Source: Streptosporangiaceae bacterium (lineage in GTDB: Bacteria; Actinomycetota; Actinomycetes; Streptosporangiales; Streptosporangiaceae). Taken from it: DNA of 8,155 bases. Both the position numbers and the translations under genes were made by a program. Under the pieces are notes generated by a model. The model saw nothing but the letters and a program-made list of their open reading frames with translations, was not told where the DNA came from and did not search any database. The DNA is taken from the NCBI GenBank assembly GCA_030045295.1, contig JASIGD010000445.1:1-8155 (forward strand). The letters are read 5' to 3'. Positions 5,042-8,155 of this stretch are shown piece by piece (within the stretch, counting starts at the first letter, position 1; each line of letters starts with the position of its first letter).

Positions 5042-7825
5042 CTATCGCGAGCCGACGAGCGTGGCGGTGCCCGAGACCGACCCGGAGAGGTTCTCGGCGA
5101 GGGTGCTGACGCTCAGCCCGGAGAAGGTGTGCGACAGCATCAGGCCCCCCGTCCCGGCGCGAACGGAAAGGCTCAGCACCGGGATGCGGGCGCCGGTGCC
5201 TTCGGCTTGGACGATCCCTTGCAGCAGCGGCAGCGCCGATGTGGTGAAGCCGAGGCCGAGCGGGGCATCCGGTGCCGTCTGGGAGAGGCGGACGGCCGTC
5301 ACGGCGTAAGAGGGCTGTCCCCCGCCGGAGGCGCCGAGCGTCACGGACGCCGCGGTGACCGGTGCCCGGCTGGCGGCGAACGGGCCGGCGTGCTGCAGCG
5401 CGCCCGGCGTGTTCGTCACGTCGCTGGCCGTGGGAAGCAGGAGCGAGACGCTGCCCGCAGGATGGCCGGACAGGTGTTCCTGCCAGGAGGTGACGGCGGC
5501 GGTGGCGAACGTGTCGACCAGCTCGGTAGTCGGCCGGCCGTCCGGCCCGGGCGTGCGGATGGCCAGGCTGACGTGGGAGATCCGCCCGCCGCCCGCGGCC
5601 GCCCGGAGGATCTCGCCGAGCAGCACCACCGAGGACGTGCCGAAGCTGAGCCCGGTATGCGCCGATCCCCCCGGCGAGGACGCTGCCACGTCGGACAAGT
5701 GCACCGCGGTGATGGGGTAGTACGTACGGCCGGTTTCCGTGCCGGACGAGCCTAGCTTGAGGTAGACCTCGGCGCTCGCAGAAGTCAGCAGCGACCGCTG
5801 GGACGCGACCCCCCGCGCCACGCTCGTCGTGTGCAGCAGCGCGACCGGGGCCACGAAGGCGCTGGTCACTGCCCCGATGCCCAGCGCGGTCAGGGCCGCG
5901 GCGGCAGGCCGCGGCAGCAGGACGCCGGTCCGGCGGCGCTGCGCGCGCAGGCGGCGTTCGGCGAATCCGCGCCGGTGCGCCTGGTCGGCCGCAGTCTGGG
6001 TCCGCAGGTTCCACACCGACGCGATCGGCGCGCAGAGATACACCATCCCTTGGGCGAAGATGAGGAACATGAGCAGCCATGGCCGGTGCCGCAAGCCTGC
6101 CAGTAGCCCGACGCTGATAAACAGGGCGACGGCCAGGATCGTCTCCACCCGGGTCAGCCGCAACGCGGTGAAGATGGTGCGGCGGCCGCTGGTCTTGGCG
6201 GTCCGCAAGAACACTCCGTCTCGCCGGGCCGCCCCCTCGATACAGCCCAGCGCGACGACCCAGGTGACCGCGAGGCTGATGACCAGCGACATCAGCGCCC
6301 GGCGGAACGACAAGGTAGTCCAGTGATGCTGCGTGAACATCATGCTCATCGACGCGATGATGATGAGCGACAGCGGCAGCAGCGACCGAGAGCCGTCCAG
6401 AGGCGCGACGGCGAAGCCGGAATGGGTGACCAGCAGGCCGGTGATCACCAGCAGCAGCAGGCTGAAGGCCAGCATGAGCAGGTCCCGGAACCACCCCAGC
6501 GACGCCATCAGGTAGTCGCGGCGCTGCGCGCTGGTCATATGGTTGTCGGGAGAGCGGTCCCACGGCATGAGGCTGCGCCAGTGCAGCCGCAGGATCTGCA
6601 TGGCGCCGAAGCACCAGCGGTGCCGCTGGGTGAGCATCCCGGCCCAGCTGGGCGGCACCACGCCCCGGCCGAAGCAGCGGGGAATGTACAGGCCGGACCA
6701 GCCGCTCTTGATCACCCGCAGCGACGCCTCGGTGTCCTCGCAGATGCACCATTCGTTCCACCCGCCGATGGCGGTCAGCGCACTGCGCCGGAACAGCCCC
6801 ATCGTCCCCACGAACGGCACCGTGTCGCGCTCGTTGCGCGAGGACATGACGGACAGGTAGAAGGCCTGGAACGAGTCGACGCAGGCCGTGTAGTAGGGGC
6901 TGCCTTCGAAGTCGCGGTTGCCCTCGAAGGTCTGCAGGAAACCAAGGGCGGGGTCGCAGAAGTACGGGACGGTCTCGCGCAGGTAATACGGCTGGACCAG
7001 GTCGTCGGCGTCGACCAGGCCGATGATCTCCGCGCGCGGGTCGGTATACCGGCGTAGCGCCAGGTTGCAGGCGCCGGCCTTGTAGCCGGGCCACGGGGCC
7101 ACGTGGACGAACTTGACCCGCGGCCGGTCCCGGCAGTATTCCTCCACCGGGCCCCACACCGCCGGGTCCTTGGTGTTGTTGTCGATGACGACTACCTCGA
7201 AGTCCGGGTAGTCCATCCGCTCGGCGGCCTTGATCGTCTCGATCAGCAGCTCGGGGGGCTCGTTGTAGGCCGGGATGTGGATCGAGACCATCGGCTGGTA
7301 GGCCGAATCGGCCTTGGGCAGCGGGCGTCCGCGGCGGGCGCGGCACAGCACGTCGCTCTGGTAGTTGATGTTGGACATCCACACCAGGAAGGCCGCCAGA
7401 TCGAGCGCGAGCACGAACGAGGCCGTTACGGTCTCGAGGATCGAATGGGTGGCGACGACGGCGATGTAGGCCGCCCAGATGATGAAGGCCAAAGACGCCG
7501 AGCCGAACGAGGCGTAGAAGACGTGGCCGACGATGTTACGGTCCGGCTGCAGGGCGATCACCACGGCCGAGACGACCACGAGCGGGTAGGCGGCGCTCTC
7601 CAGGCCACCGACCGGCAGCCCCCACAGTTCGTGGGTGATCAAGACGGCGGCGGCCGAGATCGCGACCGCCCCGACGCTGCCCACCAGGACCTCGGTGATC
7701 CTGGAACCCGTCCAGCGGAACCGGTTCCCGATCTCGCGCGCCGGGCTCAGCACCAGCACCGTCGACACGAGCAGCTGGACGAACGAAAGGACGAAAAGGT
7801 CGTACAGGTTAAACTTCAGTAGCAC
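5042..7825 (-). CDS. Membrane GT2 beta-glucan synthase (cellulose-synthase-like) with duplicated outer tail
   Basis: This 927-residue inner-membrane processive glycosyltransferase starts at GTG 7823-7825 behind a strong Shine-Dalgarno site. About five helices (6-26, 44-64, 79-93, 100-125, 130-150) precede a cytosolic GT2 domain (about 175-415). The domain shows PAYNEPPELL, D215 in VVVIDNN, the DxD motif DAD (272-274), the acidic pair E363-D364 in WCICEDTE, and QRHRW (400-404) in place of QxxRW. All core residues for UDP-sugar polymerisation and extrusion are present. Further helices lie at about 441-466, 480-497, 508-528, 560-577 and 580-605. An RTAK-containing basic loop (540-556) and a very basic loop (608-639) follow the positive-inside rule. 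A last helix (640-664) puts residues 665-927 outside. The GT core resembles CesA/NdvC-like beta-glucan synthases. The linkage made (beta-1,3, 1,4 or mixed) cannot be read from sequence. No PilZ domain is fused, and the nearby PilZ protein may replace it. Confidence 0.92.
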   Translation of the reverse strand: MLLKFNLYDLFVLSFVQLLVSTVLVLSPAREIGNRFRWTGSRITEVLVGSVGAVAISAAAVLITHELWGLPVGGLESAAYPLVVVSAVVIALQPDRNIVGHVFYASFGSASLAFIIWAAYIAVVATHSILETVTASFVLALDLAAFLVWMSNINYQSDVLCRARRGRPLPKADSAYQPMVSIHIPAYNEPPELLIETIKAAERMDYPDFEVVVIDNNTKDPAVWGPVEEYCRDRPRVKFVHVAPWPGYKAGACNLALRRYTDPRAEIIGLVDADDLVQPYYLRETVPYFCDPALGFLQTFEGNRDFEGSPYYTACVDSFQAFYLSVMSSRNERDTVPFVGTMGLFRRSALTAIGGWNEWCICEDTEASLRVIKSGWSGLYIPRCFGRGVVPPSWAGMLTQRHRWCFGAMQILRLHWRSLMPWDRSPDNHMTSAQRRDYLMASLGWFRDLLMLAFSLLLLVITGLLVTHSGFAVAPLDGSRSLLPLSLIIIASMSMMFTQHHWTTLSFRRALMSLVISLAVTWVVALGCIEGAARRDGVFLRTAKTSGRRTIFTALRLTRVETILAVALFISVGLLAGLRHRPWLLMFLIFAQGMVYLCAPIASVWNLRTQTAADQAHRRGFAERRLRAQRRRTGVLLPRPAAAALTALGIGAVTSAFVAPVALLHTTSVARGVASQRSLLTSASAEVYLKLGSSGTETGRTYYPITAVHLSDVAASSPGGSAHTGLSFGTSSVVLLGEILRAAAGGGRISHVSLAIRTPGPDGRPTTELVDTFATAAVTSWQEHLSGHPAGSVSLLLPTASDVTNTPGALQHAGPFAASRAPVTAASVTLGASGGGQPSYAVTAVRLSQTAPDAPLGLGFTTSALPLLQGIVQAEGTGARIPVLSLSVRAGTGGLMLSHTFSGLSVSTLAENLSGSVSGTATLVGSR
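5057..5776 (-). other. Two tandem repeat domains (Hcp-like layout) in the synthase tail
   Basis: The outer tail of the GT2 protein holds two related domains, A (residues 684-800, 5426-5776) and B (824-923, 5057-5356). Residues 724-757 and 856-889 align without gaps at an offset of 132, with 15 of 34 identical (G-L-x-F-x-T-S, then LL, I, A, R-I, S-L, R). YPITAVHLS (703-711) matches YAVTAVRLS (840-848). LVDTFATAAVTS matches LSHTFSGLSVST, each followed by E-x-LSG. The order strand, strand, helix (LLGEILRAAAGG), RI-x-x-V-x-L-x-x-R strand, hairpin, strand recalls the type VI Hcp tube protein (PF05638). The duplication is seen directly. The Hcp relationship is inference. Confidence 0.6.
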
Positions 7826-8155
7826 CTAGCTCCCCCCTCGGGTCCCCTCGCAAAGGCTGCCTCGCAATACCTTAGTGCTGATCTATCTGGGCAGAAGCGA
7901 TATCCGCCCGATTGTGACCTTGAAGCGAGCGCAACGGCTAGTAGACAGGCGCGGCCCGACCCGGCACCGGCGTCGAACCAATGGCCCCGGATTGCATGGA
8001 CGTCGGATCGTAACCGGTTCATCACTCGTACAGCGGGTTCGTCCGAAGGGTTTATCAAAAATTCACCGCGTCCCGTTTCAGTGCGGAATCCTCATGTTTC
8101 CATTGTGTTTTGGATGGGTGCGGCTGCATCCGATTCTGACGTTTCCGGACTCGGT
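7826..8155 (-). other. Leader and promoter side of the glucan synthase gene, no gene seen
   Basis: This 330-base stretch is noticeably richer in A/T than the genes, especially at 8041-8120, as expected of a promoter region. It contains the ribosome binding site and an imperfect dyad at 7957-7975 (CGAC-CCGG-CA-CCGG-C-GTCG, one unpaired base) that could be an operator or chance. GGATG...CATCC (8112-8130) is a weak hairpin. I could not pair a convincing -35 with a -10 at correct spacing, and I recognise no riboswitch. An 80-codon frame at 7816-8058 has no family features and overlaps the synthase start. Confidence 0.5.
7830..7839 (-). promoter_or_regulatory. Strong ribosome binding site of the glucan synthase gene
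   Basis: On the minus strand GAGGGGGGAG ends 4 nt before GTG 7823-7825 (its GAGGGG core is 8 nt away). It is the best purine-rich site upstream of the gene and fixes the start. Confidence 0.75.

Noticed and set aside
5042..5833. Hcp-like tail as sign of a type VI secretion system
   Set aside because: No other type VI component is present, the host appears to be an actinomycete, and the domains are fused to a glycosyltransferase. Only a fold resemblance is proposed.
4653..7382. Minus-strand open frame of about 909 codons across the GT2 and GH12 genes
   Set aside because: It is an off-frame shadow of the GT2 gene, Arg/Pro/Gly-rich with no domain, and runs antisense through the GH12 gene. Such long shadows are normal at this GC content.
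7816..8058. Small minus-strand frame of 80 codons upstream of the GT2 gene
   Set aside because: It overlaps the GT2 start in another frame, has no family features, and sits in A/T-richer promoter-like DNA.
7826..8155. c-di-GMP or c-di-AMP riboswitch upstream of the synthase
   Set aside because: I could not find the conserved core elements of these riboswitch classes by eye.

Overview
The window is a very GC-rich stretch with strong G/C bias at third codon positions, GTG starts and overlapping stop/start codons. It also carries a lipoprotein endoglucanase and a PilZ protein. Together these suggest a high-GC actinomycete (Actinomycetota, Streptomyces-like or a relative). The genus is inference. 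No tRNA, rRNA, CRISPR array, insertion sequence or prophage gene was seen.

Layout. (1) 41-1930, minus strand: an exported or membrane-anchored protein with two halves that look like pectate-lyase-type beta-helices. (2) 1931-2253: a divergent intergenic region with four to five imperfect copies of a 24-25 bp repeat, a plausible promoter reading right with a perfect dyad in its spacer, and a leader hairpin. (3) 2254-5011, plus strand: a tightly coupled three-gene operon joined by ATGA and GTGA overlaps. It encodes a PilZ (c-di-GMP receptor) protein, a membrane protein of the signal peptidase I family that has lost both catalytic residues, and a GH12-type endoglucanase lipoprotein with both catalytic glutamates. 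(4) 5042-7825, minus strand, convergent with the operon: a large membrane glycosyltransferase of the cellulose-synthase/beta-glucan-synthase type (GT2) that ends in an outward-facing tail of two tandem repeats. Their layout recalls the Hcp tube-protein fold. (5) 7826-8155: the leader/promoter side of the synthase gene, with a strong ribosome binding site and no convincing gene.

Working model (inference): this is a c-di-GMP-controlled beta-glucan synthesis and export locus. The GT2 enzyme makes and extrudes the glucan. The separate PilZ protein supplies the second-messenger input that is fused to the synthase in BcsA-type systems. The GH12 lipoprotein plays the trimming role of BcsZ or CslZ at the outer face of the membrane. 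The beta-helix protein may bind or process glucan. The dead signal-peptidase homologue is probably a scaffold or chaperone at the membrane. The two most unusual points are the catalytically dead signal peptidase inside a glucan operon and the duplicated Hcp-like tail on a glucan synthase.
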